A DNA stretch of 64,000 bases from Actinomycetes bacterium (GCA_021819725.1 JAKAQR010000002.1:1-64000), one strand, 5' to 3'; positions 26,089 through 35,755 are shown, counted from the stretch's first letter. The notes: a model not told the origin generated them from the letters alone. Program-made: numbers and translations.

Positions 26089-28167
26089 ATGCCATATCTG
26101 TCTCAGCAGCTTTTTGCACGCGCCTTACCAACTCCAACTCCGCCGCGAGGCCTCCAACGCACCCTCCAAGGCCGTTCCATCCTGCGTGAGGACCCGTTCT
26201 ACGAACTGCGTAACCTCGACAACCCAGCCACGGCCGCCTATCTTGAGCAGGAGCGAGACTTCATGGATCGGCTAACCGGAACCTTGCTCACATCACGAGA
26301 TGAACTGGTACGGGAGTTTCGCACCCGTATCCCTGAACCAGATGAGAGCTACCCGATGCGTCGCGGCGCCTTTGAGTACTTCACCAGAATAGAACCAGAT
26401 CGCGACTACCCGATTCATCTCCGGCGCAGAATCGGCGACACCCATATCGAGACGGTGCTCGACGAGAACGCAGTGGCCGAGGGTCATGATTTTCTCGGCA
26501 TCAGCGGTATCGCCATCGCTGATGACGACCACACGATTGCCTATGGTGTCGACTTCACGGGAGAGGAGCGCTACACCCTGCGTATTGGGCAACTGACCGA
26601 TGGCGTGATCAACGTCCATGAAGAGATTCCCGGCACATCGTACGGTTTTGTCTTCACCAACGATGCGACCCAGTTGCTCTACACTCGTCCTGACGAAGCC
26701 ATGCGACCAGACACCGTCCTCTTGCACCCACTTGGCTCTCGCCCGGCCAACGATCAGCTGCTCATGCATGAAAAGGATCAACGCTTCTACCTCGATGTCG
26801 GCCGTACTAAGGATAGAGAACTGCTGGTGATCTCATCAGCAAGTGCAATCACCAGCGAGTACTGGCTCTTGCCGGCCTCGGGCGATCTTGGTGCGCCCAC
26901 CTGCTTTCGACCTCGTGAACAGGGGCTTGAGTATCACTTAGACCACATCAATGGGACGTTCTACCTCATGGCCGCTCACGAGGGCGAAGAGTACCGTCTC
27001 TTCTCAGCACAAACCCCACAGACCCCATGGCAACCCTTCTTCGACCTACCGGTTGAAGACCGCCTTGAGAGCTTTGAGGCGACCTCGCTGGGACTAGTGT
27101 TGCAACTACGCTCACAAGACCGAACAAAGCTGACCTATGTCGCCTTTGATCGAGCACCAGAGAGCGCTGGTATCGAACTGTCAGTAGACGACGCTGCCAT
27201 TACATCGATACTGCTTGGCAATGCCGACCCCACTGCCACCACGATCAGGATCGAAGAGACCTCGCTTGGACTGCCAGCGACCTTGCACGAGATTGACCTC
27301 GCTTCGCTCGAGCGGACCACCCTGTGGCAACAGCGAGTAGTTGGCGACGTCGACCTTGCCAACTATCTGACGTATCGTGGCTACGCGCCGAGCGACGATG
27401 GAACCCAGATCCCTGTGACGGTTATCCACCGTCGAGATGTCATGCTGCCGGTCCCAACGCTGCTGTACAGTTACGGCGCCTATGGCGAACCCATCGATCC
27501 GAGTTTTTCAACCATGCGGCTCTCCCTTCTCGATCGCGGATTTGCCTATGCGATTGCTCATGTGCGAGGCGGCGGTGAACTCGGTCGCAAATGGCACGAT
27601 GAGGGACGCCTCGAGCGCAAAACCCAAGGCTTTCATGACCTACTCGCTGCGAGCAACTGGCTCATCAGTCGTGGAGTCACTGACCCGAACATGCTCTGTC
27701 TTCGCGGTGCCAGTGCAGGTGGGCTCATGGTAGGGGCGGTGCTCAACCTCGATCCGCGTCGCTTTCGCGCTGCGGTCCTTGAAGTCCCGTTCGTCGACTG
27801 CTTGACGACCATATCAGACCCCGATCTTCCACTCACCATCACCGAATGGGAAGAGTGGGGCAACCCCACCGAATCGCTGGCAATCGAGGCATTGATGGCC
27901 TCGTATAGCCCCTACGATAATCTGCGAGCCGAACCGTATCCGGACCTTCTGGTCACTACAGGCCTGAATGACTCTCGGGTCTCCTATTGGGAACCGACTA
28001 AATATGTCGCCAAACTCCGTCAACTCTCCCCGATGACCAATGTCGCTCTTAAAGTCGAGGAGGAGGCCGGGCATATGGGCGCCTCCAAACGCACGGAGGT
28101 CTATGAGAATGAGGCGCTGGTGCAAGCCTTCCTCATCGCCGCATGCACGAACGTTGAGCTAACGTAA
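26089..28167 (+). CDS. S9A prolyl oligopeptidase / oligopeptidase B-like peptidase
   Basis: The product of about 692 residues has an N-terminal beta-propeller and a C-terminal alpha/beta-hydrolase domain with the nucleophile in CLRGASAGGLMVG, the Asp turn GLNDSRVSYWEP and the His in EEAGHMGASKR. These are the S9A family residues, and the FAYAIAHVRGGGELGRKWH block is typical of protease II/oligopeptidase B. It should cleave short peptides in the cytoplasm. A TACACT element at 26076-26081 lies 7 nt before ATG 26089, suggesting a leaderless transcript and supporting this start. Confidence 0.92.
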   Translation: MPYLSQQLFARALPTPTPPRGLQRTLQGRSILREDPFYELRNLDNPATAAYLEQERDFMDRLTGTLLTSRDELVREFRTRIPEPDESYPMRRGAFEYFTRIEPDRDYPIHLRRRIGDTHIETVLDENAVAEGHDFLGISGIAIADDDHTIAYGVDFTGEERYTLRIGQLTDGVINVHEEIPGTSYGFVFTNDATQLLYTRPDEAMRPDTVLLHPLGSRPANDQLLMHEKDQRFYLDVGRTKDRELLVISSASAITSEYWLLPASGDLGAPTCFRPREQGLEYHLDHINGTFYLMAAHEGEEYRLFSAQTPQTPWQPFFDLPVEDRLESFEATSLGLVLQLRSQDRTKLTYVAFDRAPESAGIELSVDDAAITSILLGNADPTATTIRIEETSLGLPATLHEIDLASLERTTLWQQRVVGDVDLANYLTYRGYAPSDDGTQIPVTVIHRRDVMLPVPTLLYSYGAYGEPIDPSFSTMRLSLLDRGFAYAIAHVRGGGELGRKWHDEGRLERKTQGFHDLLAASNWLISRGVTDPNMLCLRGASAGGLMVGAVLNLDPRRFRAAVLEVPFVDCLTTISDPDLPLTITEWEEWGNPTESLAIEALMASYSPYDNLRAEPYPDLLVTTGLNDSRVSYWEPTKYVAKLRQLSPMTNVALKVEEEAGHMGASKRTEVYENEALVQAFLIAACTNVELT

Positions 28168-28306
28168 ACCGAGCATCGACCGAAACAGCGCTGGGGTCAC
28201 ACACCTACGGGCTTTCCCGGTGCATGCTGGCTCTCCCGGCGCTCTCTCCATCCGCGCAGACGGCTTCGCAGGCATGACGCCCAGGGAACCCCGGTCTTGG
28301 CACCAA

Positions 28307-29593
28307 TTACGCTGGCGACTGGCCAGAGGTCGCCACTAAGTTAAAAGCGTAGACCCCCGGCGGTGCCGAGAATGAGACCGGAACACCATTGACCTGCATC
28401 TGGAATTCATGTGCGTTGCCAACTTTAATCCACAACGACGGGGCCGTCGAGGAGATCGTATATGATCCACCCGCTGGCAACGTCTCGTCCCACAGGAGAG
28501 CACCGTTCGCAGAATCAGAGTCCGCGACCCAGCACGGTTGGCTTGCGCCGACGACGATCGTCTTAGCGCCTCCAGGTATGTCGTAGGTAGCGTAACTTGC
28601 ATTAGAGCTCACCGGTGTGTAGCTCGTCGGCGTCGCCGACGAGGAATTCCCTGAGGATCCGTTGCCGCCCGTCGTTGATTTCGCTTGTTTGGTCGTCGAG
28701 GATGACCCGCCACTACCCGTCTTCTTTTTGGTCGATGATGCCGGATGAGAGCCGGTGGACGAGGTCTTTGAGGGTGTAGTGGTCTGCGTCCGGTTCGTAC
28801 TCGAGGGTTGAACGACGGTAGCCGAGGTATTCCTACCAAGCACGAAGAAGCCTACGCCGAGCAGCACCGCAATCGCCCCGGCGCCTACTGCCATCGCTGA
28901 CAACGGAACGCCCCTACGCCCACTGGAATAGACACGGTGCTGACCTCGAGCTCCAAACTCCCCTGTCGAGTCCTGCTCATCTGCCGGACCCTTGCCATCG
29001 ACTTCGTCTCGGCCTATCGGTGCCTCTACCGTTGCCATGGACTGCGTGAGCAGCGATGGATCCACCTCTCCCGCAGCAATAAGCTCAGCCGTCAGCTCCG
29101 ACTCCCCGGGGGCTGCACCGATGAGGCCTTCATCGCCAAAGACGAGCCCTGAATCGATAGTCTCACGCTCTTGAGCGGAGGTCAGGTCTTCACGATCGTC
29201 GGGCTCAAGAGAGGCGTCATGGACAACCGTAGCATCGCCCTCGCTTGATGAGTGAGTTCGCAAACGAGCCGTGTCGTAGTCTTCATCTGCAGCAGGGTCC
29301 TCTACAAGCGGTGGTTCGTCATCACTCGCGAGCGGAGAGGTGATGCGAATGAGGTCGGGATCGGTGAGATCATCGAGTTTGGAGAGATCCAGGCGCACCG
29401 GGCGAAGAGGTTCGACCTTGAAGGTGCGAACATCTCGATCAGCAACTGGTGCTTCAGCCACCTTTGAGATGGTCGCAAGCGTCTGGCGATGACCAGACAT
29501 GGAACGACGCTCGCGGGTCGCATTCGATAGCCCAATCCGCGCTACAACCGCCAAGCCGATAAACGCAACTACAAAGACGATTACTACTTCCAT
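28307..29593 (-). CDS. Two-TM membrane protein with RodZ-C-terminal-like (DUF4115) domain
   Basis: A 428-residue protein with an N-terminal membrane segment (VVIVFVVAFIGLAVVARIGL), an acidic cytoplasmic region of about 200 residues, a second TM at about 234-256 (MAVGAGAIAVLLGVGFFVLG), a low-complexity Thr/Ser/Lys linker, and a C-terminal beta domain (QPCWVADSDSANGALLWDE, SLWIKVGNAHEFQMQVNG). That domain resembles the RodZ C-terminal domain DUF4115. The helix-turn-helix of true RodZ is absent. A role in envelope shape or division is a guess. It is divergent from pilT. Confidence 0.7.
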   Translation of the reverse strand: MEVVIVFVVAFIGLAVVARIGLSNATRERRSMSGHRQTLATISKVAEAPVADRDVRTFKVEPLRPVRLDLSKLDDLTDPDLIRITSPLASDDEPPLVEDPAADEDYDTARLRTHSSSEGDATVVHDASLEPDDREDLTSAQERETIDSGLVFGDEGLIGAAPGESELTAELIAAGEVDPSLLTQSMATVEAPIGRDEVDGKGPADEQDSTGEFGARGQHRVYSSGRRGVPLSAMAVGAGAIAVLLGVGFFVLGRNTSATVVQPSSTNRTQTTTPSKTSSTGSHPASSTKKKTGSGGSSSTTKQAKSTTGGNGSSGNSSSATPTSYTPVSSNASYATYDIPGGAKTIVVGASQPCWVADSDSANGALLWDETLPAGGSYTISSTAPSLWIKVGNAHEFQMQVNGVPVSFSAPPGVYAFNLVATSGQSPA

Positions 29594-29716
29594 GGGACAC
29601 CTCGACGGTGAGAGACGACGCTTCTCCTCCAGTATAGACGTCGCGAAAATAGCCGCAGTTGTGCGGATTTAGGTACACCTTCAGCAATCGGTCCAATAGG
29701 TCGAAGATTGTCCAGT

Positions 29717-30808
29717 ATGACCTATCACCCTCTTTTGGAGCGCTATCTAGACACCCTCCGCGAACAAGGTGGATCGGACCTGCATATCAAAGCCGACGCC
29801 CACGTTCGCGTTCGTATCAGTGGTCGGCTCCAAACGCTTACTAGCCTGCCCGTTCCGACGGCAGGTGACCTCTCGGCGATGATGGAGACGATCCTGCCCG
29901 AGACGGCGGCAGCGAGCTTCAAGAAGACTGGTGAGACAGACTTTGCCTATGTCGATACCCACGGCCGTCGCTACCGTGTGAACTGCTTTGTCTTCGGGCG
30001 GGCGGTCGGGTTTGCCTTTCGCTCCGTCAAGCCAGAGGCTCCTTCCTACACCGATCTCGGTCTCCCCGCCTCAATCGCCAACCTTGCGGCTATCGAACGC
30101 GGCCTCATCCTCGTCACAGGACCGACCGGGTCGGGCAAATCATCCACGCTCGCCGCCATCGTGAACGCTATCAACGTGACGCAGGCCAAGCACATCATCA
30201 CCCTTGAGGATCCAATCGAGTTCACCCACCGCGACCAGCTGTCCTTTATCAACCAACGCGAGATCGGCTTTGATACTCGCACCTTCGCGTCCGCATTGCG
30301 GGCTTCCCTGCGCCAGGATCCCGACGTGATCTTGGTAGGAGAGATGCGGGATCTCGAGACCGTCGAGGCGGCCATGCAAGCGGCTGAGACCGGGCATCTT
30401 GTGCTGTCAACACTCCATACGCTCGGTGTTGCGGAGACGATCTCTCGTATCATCGACTTCTTCCCGCCCTATCAGCAACAACAGGCTCGGGTCTCCCTTG
30501 CGGACATCCTGGCGGGCGTCATCTCACAACGCCTTGTCGACGCAGTCGCTGGCACTACGCTGGTGGCTGCTTGCGAGATTCTTGTCACCAATGGGAGGGT
30601 CAAGCAGGCCATCCTTGAGCCTGACCGCGCGACCGATCTAAAGACCATCGTTGCTGAGGGAGCCTTCTACGGGATGATGACCTTCGATCAGGCGCTCGCC
30701 CAGCTGGTTACCGAGGGGAAAATCACTGCCGAGACCGCACTCGCCAACGCATCCAATAGTCACGATCTCGGTCTCATACTCAAGGATCTCGGTCTCACTG
30801 CCACCTGA
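29717..30808 (+). CDS. pilT: PilT-type twitching-motility/retraction ATPase
   Basis: The 363-residue protein is a GspE-superfamily hexameric ATPase with the PilT order of motifs: N-terminal QGGSDLHIKADAHVRVRI, Walker A VTGPTGSGKSSTLA, the Asp-box and Walker B VILVGEMRDLETVEAAM, and His-box GHLVLSTLHTLG. PilT retracts type IV pili. No other pilus genes lie in the window, so its pilus must be encoded elsewhere or it powers another machine. The start is ATG 29717, with an in-frame TTG at 29708 as alternative. Confidence 0.92.
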   Translation: MTYHPLLERYLDTLREQGGSDLHIKADAHVRVRISGRLQTLTSLPVPTAGDLSAMMETILPETAAASFKKTGETDFAYVDTHGRRYRVNCFVFGRAVGFAFRSVKPEAPSYTDLGLPASIANLAAIERGLILVTGPTGSGKSSTLAAIVNAINVTQAKHIITLEDPIEFTHRDQLSFINQREIGFDTRTFASALRASLRQDPDVILVGEMRDLETVEAAMQAAETGHLVLSTLHTLGVAETISRIIDFFPPYQQQQARVSLADILAGVISQRLVDAVAGTTLVAACEILVTNGRVKQAILEPDRATDLKTIVAEGAFYGMMTFDQALAQLVTEGKITAETALANASNSHDLGLILKDLGLTAT

Positions 30809-30909
30809 GTCGGATCGACACAAACACGACGGCCTCAGCAAATGCGTGCCAGGCCATCGCCGGCTGATAGCCTGACCGTCAACAGAGCGCAAAGAAACGG
30901 CGGTTGCAA

Positions 30910-31461
30910 ATGACAAAGCAAGATTCCAACGACGCGATTCAAGACGTCATCATCATCCAACCTGAGTCCCATTCAGATGCCCGTGGTACTTTCCAGGAGA
31001 CCTACCGTCGCTCATGGTTCCCACTCGGTCGCGAGATGGTACAGAGTTCGCGTTCGGACAAGATTGCTGGATCACTGGTGGGGTTTCATTACCACCTCCA
31101 CCAAGCCGACTACTGGTACATCGTCGACGGTGTCGCACAGGTTCTCCTCTACGACCTGCGTGCCTCCTCCACAACCTATGACCGCCTGATGAATCTAGAG
31201 ATGGGAGAGACGAACCCTATCGGGGTCTTTATCCCTCCTGGAGTTGCTCACGGATTCGCGACGCTCACCGATATCACCTTGACGTACCTTGTGGACAGCT
31301 ACTACAACCCCTCCGACGAACTCGGCATCCGCTGGGACGACCCACGCTTCCAAGACGCTTGGCGCATCTCAGACCCCGTCGTCTCAACCCGTGATCAGAC
31401 GAATCCTCGGCTCTCCGAGATCGCCCCCCAGCATCGGCCGCAAGGGACACCAAGAACCTAA
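30910..31461 (+). CDS. dTDP-4-dehydrorhamnose 3,5-epimerase-like protein (RmlC family)
   Basis: A cupin of about 183 residues. HSDARGTFQETYRR, the His region SLVGFHYHLHQADYWYIV, FIPPGVAHGFATL and SYYNPSDELGIRWDDP all align with RmlC. In RmlC the first loop usually reads GLHYQ with the catalytic His; here it is GFHYH, which is compatible. The enzyme makes dTDP-rhamnose for surface polysaccharide, but no other rml genes are adjacent, so it may serve another dTDP-sugar. Confidence 0.85.
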   Translation: MTKQDSNDAIQDVIIIQPESHSDARGTFQETYRRSWFPLGREMVQSSRSDKIAGSLVGFHYHLHQADYWYIVDGVAQVLLYDLRASSTTYDRLMNLEMGETNPIGVFIPPGVAHGFATLTDITLTYLVDSYYNPSDELGIRWDDPRFQDAWRISDPVVSTRDQTNPRLSEIAPQHRPQGTPRT

Positions 31462-31949
31462 CGATAGGCACCCTTCCGAGAGGCGTGTGAACGCACGCTC
31501 CATCGCTGGGTCTCGCCCGAGCCTACCGGTGGAGTGACCGCAAGTGTGTCAGGGACGGTCCCACCGGGTCGTACCTACCCATCTCGTTCCGACGTTCGCG
31601 CTGGAAGGCACCTCGAGCTAGCCACCAGCGGGTGCCCGCTGGGTTTCATCCGGTTCTGCGTCCTGAGTCTTCTTCGTGTGCTGAGTCTTCTTCGTGTGCT
31701 GAGAGATGCATCGACGCTGGGTGTAAGACCCTCCGTGACGCAGGCCAATCGGCACAGTCTCTCTGCCTCGGGTCAGCATTCACGCCTCTTGCCGTGCGCC
31801 AGCTGGCCCAGGTGAGGAATGCTTGGAATCGCCGTTGTGGATCCGGTCGTGCAACGCACTCCTCTCCTCCGCCGATCCAGCAGTCTCCCCCGCCCGCGCT
31901 CTAGGGACCAAACATCGAGTACACATGGCGATTGCCGGCAACGCCCGGA
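31462..31949. other. 488-nt intergenic region with an 18-bp tandem repeat
   Basis: The region between the convergent RmlC-like and propeller genes holds no convincing gene. It contains an inverted repeat cagcggg/cccgctg at 31627-31642, a possible terminator, and 2.3 copies of an 18-nt tandem repeat at 31663-31703. Open frames here are short and low-complexity. Confidence 0.5.
31663..31703 (+). repeat. 18-bp direct tandem repeat, 2.3 copies
   Basis: The unit ctgagtcttcttcgtgtg occurs perfectly at 31663-31680 and 31681-31698, followed by the first five bases again. It lies in non-coding DNA and may mark replication slippage. Confidence 0.85.
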
Positions 31950-33593
31950 TCATCCCAACCCCAGAGGTTGGTAGTGCGGAATAACCAAACGATAGATTGG
32001 ACTGACGCTGGCGCCCTGGGCCGCCACCCCTGCGGCCAGACAGAGACTACTCGTTGGGCAACTGACGGCTCCGATACTCTGGTACGACTGCCCCTGTGGA
32101 TTCGGTGCGCTTGCGGGTACATGAAAGATCACCTTTGACCAACTCTGACCCCCATTGACCGTTCCTAAGAGGACAGAGGAGCCAAAGTCAGTGACCTTAG
32201 CGATCTTTTGGGGCACCGACTCCGATCCCGATGCCCAGCACGCAGTCGTCGAGGAGCAGGCGAGCCCATCGATTTGCGGGCTAGGTACGTCGGAGGGCAA
32301 GGACTGCGGGTTCCAGGTCAAGCCACCATCCGTACTTGTCGCAAACGCGCTCACTACGCTGGTTCTGGCATTCGTACAGGTTCTTGCGCCCTGAAAGCTC
32401 CCGCTTTGGGTCGCCCAGTCTTCGGCGATCCGTGACTCAGTACGAGAGATTGCTCGTACCGATGGTGCGAGCGAAAACGAAGTAAGCGATGGTCCAACGG
32501 TGGGTATCCCGGCGCAGGTATTCGCATCGCGAATGGGAATCTCTCCACCAAGAACACAGTGGGTCGCATCGGTACAGACCAGAGGCGAAGACATCCTTTG
32601 GATGCCAAACCCAATAGGGATACTCCCCGGCGTCCACGTCTTACCACCATTGTTTGTCAACGCCGCCACCCCAGTGGGGAGCAGAGAGCCGCGTGTTCGG
32701 CTCGTCGCTCCAACCACCGTACAGCGTGTGGAGGAGACGCAGGCAAGTGCGACCATCGAATCCCCTGCCAGGATCGGGTGATCCACAAATTTCGCTCCCC
32801 CACCGGTCATAGCAAGAAATGTAGCTCCTATTGGACCATCATTTTGTCCAGTTGATGTCGCAACAAGTGCGTCACAGGCTCCGAGCGATGGACACGCGAG
32901 GACATCGATCGTGCCCAGCCCGCTCGGCACTGGTGTCATCGTAAAAGAATGTCCTCCGTCTGTCGTCGAGAGCAGGATCGGTTGCCCGTGATAGGTTCCA
33001 CCGGCTGCGCACCAGCCCGCTCCCGAACAGGACAGCGCCGTCGTAGCGGCAAACCCTGTGGGCATAGGAAGAACTGCCCAGTTCGCACCCTGGTCGATCG
33101 TGACGTAAAGCGACTCGGAGAGCAGTGGCGATCCAAAAGCAGCGGACGAGTAGTTACCCGCCATCACGTAGCATCGCCCAGGAGTCGCGCAGGTGAGGTA
33201 CCCCGGCGGTGGTCCATCCTCGTTCTGTTGCCAGGTCCCACTCATGACCGCATCGACAAGTTGCCAACTCCCATTACGACCGGAGCTCCCCGAGTCGAGT
33301 GCCTGGGCCTCGTGCCAGCCAGTGGTAATGGGATGGGTGAGTACACGAGCACCACCAAGACCTCGAATACCCACAAAGCCACCAACGAGTATCAGAACCA
33401 CCACGAACACGACTGTGCGCCGACGCGACGGCCGCCCAGAGGAGGAAGGGCTGCTTTGGAGAGGTTCGGCCACCGCCTCGATCTCTTCATCCCCGATAAT
33501 GGCTCCGAATAATTCCGCAAAGACGGGGTGCGTAACGGCTGCTTCGACGGCCCATTCATCGACCGGATCAAGCTGACTCAAGAACACTTTCAT
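31950..33593 (-). CDS. Membrane-anchored seven-bladed propeller with C-x5-C per blade; candidate anti-sigma/sensor
   Basis: The 547-residue protein has a cytoplasmic N-terminus of about 57 residues, one TM at about 59-77 and a large outer domain of BNR/Asp-box repeats (TIDQGANW, TTDGGHSF, TNNGGKTW, STDGGLTW, TVNGGQSW). Seven C-x5-C pairs occur at C135/141, 189/195, 234/240, 285/291, 340/346, 446/452 and 512/518, suggesting a seven-bladed propeller with one disulfide per repeat. Its ATG overlaps the sigma factor stop by 4 nt. The N-terminal segment (DEWAVEAAVTHPVFAELF) has no zinc motif but is in the position of an anti-sigma domain. Confidence 0.75.
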   Translation of the reverse strand: MKVFLSQLDPVDEWAVEAAVTHPVFAELFGAIIGDEEIEAVAEPLQSSPSSSGRPSRRRTVVFVVVLILVGGFVGIRGLGGARVLTHPITTGWHEAQALDSGSSGRNGSWQLVDAVMSGTWQQNEDGPPPGYLTCATPGRCYVMAGNYSSAAFGSPLLSESLYVTIDQGANWAVLPMPTGFAATTALSCSGAGWCAAGGTYHGQPILLSTTDGGHSFTMTPVPSGLGTIDVLACPSLGACDALVATSTGQNDGPIGATFLAMTGGGAKFVDHPILAGDSMVALACVSSTRCTVVGATSRTRGSLLPTGVAALTNNGGKTWTPGSIPIGFGIQRMSSPLVCTDATHCVLGGEIPIRDANTCAGIPTVGPSLTSFSLAPSVRAISRTESRIAEDWATQSGSFQGARTCTNARTSVVSAFATSTDGGLTWNPQSLPSDVPSPQIDGLACSSTTACWASGSESVPQKIAKVTDFGSSVLLGTVNGGQSWSKVIFHVPASAPNPQGQSYQSIGAVSCPTSSLCLAAGVAAQGASVSPIYRLVIPHYQPLGLG

Positions 33594-34186
33594 TGTGGTT
33601 TGTCTCCTCTGGTATCATTGGTGAATAGATCTGCTTCAGGTTTTCCTAATCCATTTGTACTGACATCGACTCGATGGTTATCCTCCGCCTCCGCCGCATG
33701 GATCGCCAGTTCAAGACGACGACGAGCACGATGAATCCGCGCCCTCGCTGCCCCAGCAGAGCACTCCAGTACCGTAGCAACCGCCGACGGTGCAAGTCCT
33801 TCCCAGGCCACCAACATCAGTACTTCTCGGTCATCCTGAGGGAGTCTCGCTAAGCACATCAGGGCGACCAGACGCTCTTCGTCACGTGCGACGTCCCACC
33901 ATGCGGTTTCAGGCACCTGCTGCGCAATCCGCCCCACGAGCTGCGAACGCCGCCTACGACTGCGACCGTTGTTGCGAACGACATTGTGAGCTATGCCATA
34001 GAGCCACAGGAGTGCCGCGTCGCCAGCAGGGGCCTGCTCCAATCTTCGCCAAGCCACGGTGAATGTCTCCGCCAAGACATCCGCGGCGTCTTCAGTTGAA
34101 GGGACGCGTCGCAGCGCGTAGGCAAGTATTTTGGCTCGTGTTGAGCGGTACAACGCGTCAAAACGTTCCTTCCGCTCCTCTATCAT
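33590..34186 (-). CDS. ECF-type RNA polymerase sigma factor
   Basis: This 198-residue factor has region 2 (AADVLAETFTVAWRRL, LWLYGIAHNVVRNNGRSRRRR) and region 4 (LPQDDREVLMLVAWEGL, AVATVLECSAGAARARIHRARRRL). A tail of about 30 polar residues follows. It is co-translated with the membrane-bound propeller protein, which probably controls it. ATG 34186 follows tagggggta. It belongs to a different subgroup from the sigma factor at 326. Confidence 0.92.
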   Translation of the reverse strand: MIEERKERFDALYRSTRAKILAYALRRVPSTEDAADVLAETFTVAWRRLEQAPAGDAALLWLYGIAHNVVRNNGRSRRRRSQLVGRIAQQVPETAWWDVARDEERLVALMCLARLPQDDREVLMLVAWEGLAPSAVATVLECSAGAARARIHRARRRLELAIHAAEAEDNHRVDVSTNGLGKPEADLFTNDTRGDKPQ

Positions 34187-35242
34187 CGATACCCCCTACG
34201 TGGTCATTAGGTTCTCTATCTCTTATGTCCAGATGGCGCCGTGTGTTACTGCCACCACTCACCAATCTCGTCGACCCGCCCTCTCGATCGACATCACCTC
34301 TCGTTCGCAATCGCATCCGAGTGAGCACCCTTCTGCGGAGAATCCCGATGGACATGACATGACAAGGTTATGGCACACTCATTCCACGACACCGTTCCCA
34401 CGATGGATATTGCACCCCCCGTCATGTTCTGGGGGCAAAGAGATGACACCCGCCATCTATCGGTCTACTGGCTGGCATCGAAGGACACGGTTACACTCGG
34501 ACACCAGGCCAATATTGCCGGTTGATCATCGCTAAAGACTGTACCGGGAGTTGTTCAGTATGGCAAGTGTTTGGTGCGGAGTTGCTTCGTAGGGCGTCCA
34601 ACCGCCCCTCATCTCGCCAATGACACAAAGATTTCCTTCAAAGGAGCCCCCTTCTCAACAACAGCATCGATACACGACAGAGGAGGGTGGACTGCCGTCA
34701 GGACCCTTCTCGCAAAGGGCCGAAAGGTAGAGCAATTCGAAGGACTCCTCTTCCAATGGCGACCCTGGCGTCGACCAGATGTATGGGATGCCTTGCTAAT
34801 GGGTTACAAAGATCATGAGCCACAAAGAGCTCACGATGTTCCGAGCTTGCTAAGCCTCAAAGACCTGCTGCACGCAAGCGAGAATTTCTTCATCGCCACC
34901 AAGCTCAGGACAGACCTGCAAGGTGCATGAGTACACGCGCTTCACGAGCATCGGTCCAACTGCAGGGAACATGCCAACAGCCGTCTCATCCCAAAACCCG
35001 AGTGTCGCAACCCTACGATTGCCGGCCAAGATCACGTTCGTCAATACCGGTGCGTTGTGAGAGAGGAGAGGCCACGTGACAGAGAGGGGGAGGTCTAGGT
35101 CAGCGGCTCATCTCCTCTCAGAACAACATCGTCTCGCGCCCTCAAACCTTGAGAAAATAATGGAATTCTGCCATACTCAAGGAGGCGCAATGCCGGAAGC
35201 GATGGCGACTAGCCAAGACCGTCCGACGAGACGACCAGCGCC
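34187..35242. other. 1.06-kb gene-poor region
   Basis: No gene could be supported in this stretch. Three weak candidates are a plus-strand frame at 34571-34930 (no ribosome site), a minus-strand frame at 34850-35107 whose translation looks protein-like but whose only start is TTG 35044, and an 18-codon plus-strand frame at 35190-35246 behind a strong aaggaggcgca ribosome site. The region could be decayed DNA or hold an unrecognised RNA. Confidence 0.45.
34850..35044 (-). pseudogene. Possible small gene or gene remnant, unknown
   Basis: The frame is open from 35107 to a TAG at 34850. Its translation (NVILAGNRRVATLGFWDE, AVGPMLVKRVYSC, CPELGGDEEILACVQQVFEA) looks like real protein sequence, but I do not recognise it. 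The only in-frame start is TTG 35044, without a ribosome site and in mid-sequence, so this may be the tail of a decayed gene. Confidence is low. Confidence 0.25.
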
Positions 35243-35749
35243 CTAACGAGGTTCAGAGTAGGGGAATTTACGCACGGGCACCGAATCCTTGCGCCAAACC
35301 ATCACCTTGCGACGGAAGTACACCACCTCGTCTCCATCCTGGTTATAGCCAAAGGTCTCGACCGTCACGATACCGCGATCAGGCTTCGATTTTGAGGGTT
35401 CAGCCGCGAGCACCCGCGACTGGGCATAGATCGTATCGCCGTGGAAGGTGGGTTTACGATGAATTAGCGACTCAACTTCGAGGTTCGCGATAGCAGAACC
35501 GGAGATATCCGGAACGCTCATTCCCAAGACAATCGAGTAGACAAGGTTCCCCACGACAACATTCCTTCGGTGCACCGTCGAGTGCTCAGCAAAGTACGCA
35601 TCGGTATGCAGGGGGTGATGATTCATGGTGATCATACAAAAGAGATGGTCGTCCGCCTCGGTGATGGTCTTGCCAGGCCAATGCCGATAGACATCACCGA
35701 CGACGAAATCTTCGAACGCTCGACCAAAGGGTCGGTCACTCACGCCCAT
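35243..35749 (-). CDS. MaoC-like (R)-specific enoyl-CoA hydratase family protein
   Basis: The 168-residue hot-dog-fold protein resembles MaoC hydratases of the mesaconyl-CoA hydratase-like type: FEDFVVGDVYRHWPGKTITEADD, HPLHTDAYFAEHS and GDTIYAQSRVL. In the family the Asp and His of the hydratase motif (here D in TEADDHLF and H in NHHPLHTD) activate water. It would act on a CoA ester of unknown chain type. It lies 6 nt after the DUF6941-like gene on the same strand. Confidence 0.85.
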   Translation of the reverse strand: MGVSDRPFGRAFEDFVVGDVYRHWPGKTITEADDHLFCMITMNHHPLHTDAYFAEHSTVHRRNVVVGNLVYSIVLGMSVPDISGSAIANLEVESLIHRKPTFHGDTIYAQSRVLAAEPSKSKPDRGIVTVETFGYNQDGDEVVYFRRKVMVWRKDSVPVRKFPYSEPR

Positions 35750-35755
35750 GGAGGG

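Noticed and set aside
31663..31703. Tandem repeat considered as a CRISPR remnant
   Set aside because: The units are directly abutting with no spacers, only 2.3 copies exist and no cas gene is near.
34571..34930. A 119-codon plus-strand frame in the gene-poor region
   Set aside because: The start is TTG without a ribosome site, the composition is not convincingly protein-like and no family is recognised. It was not listed as a gene.
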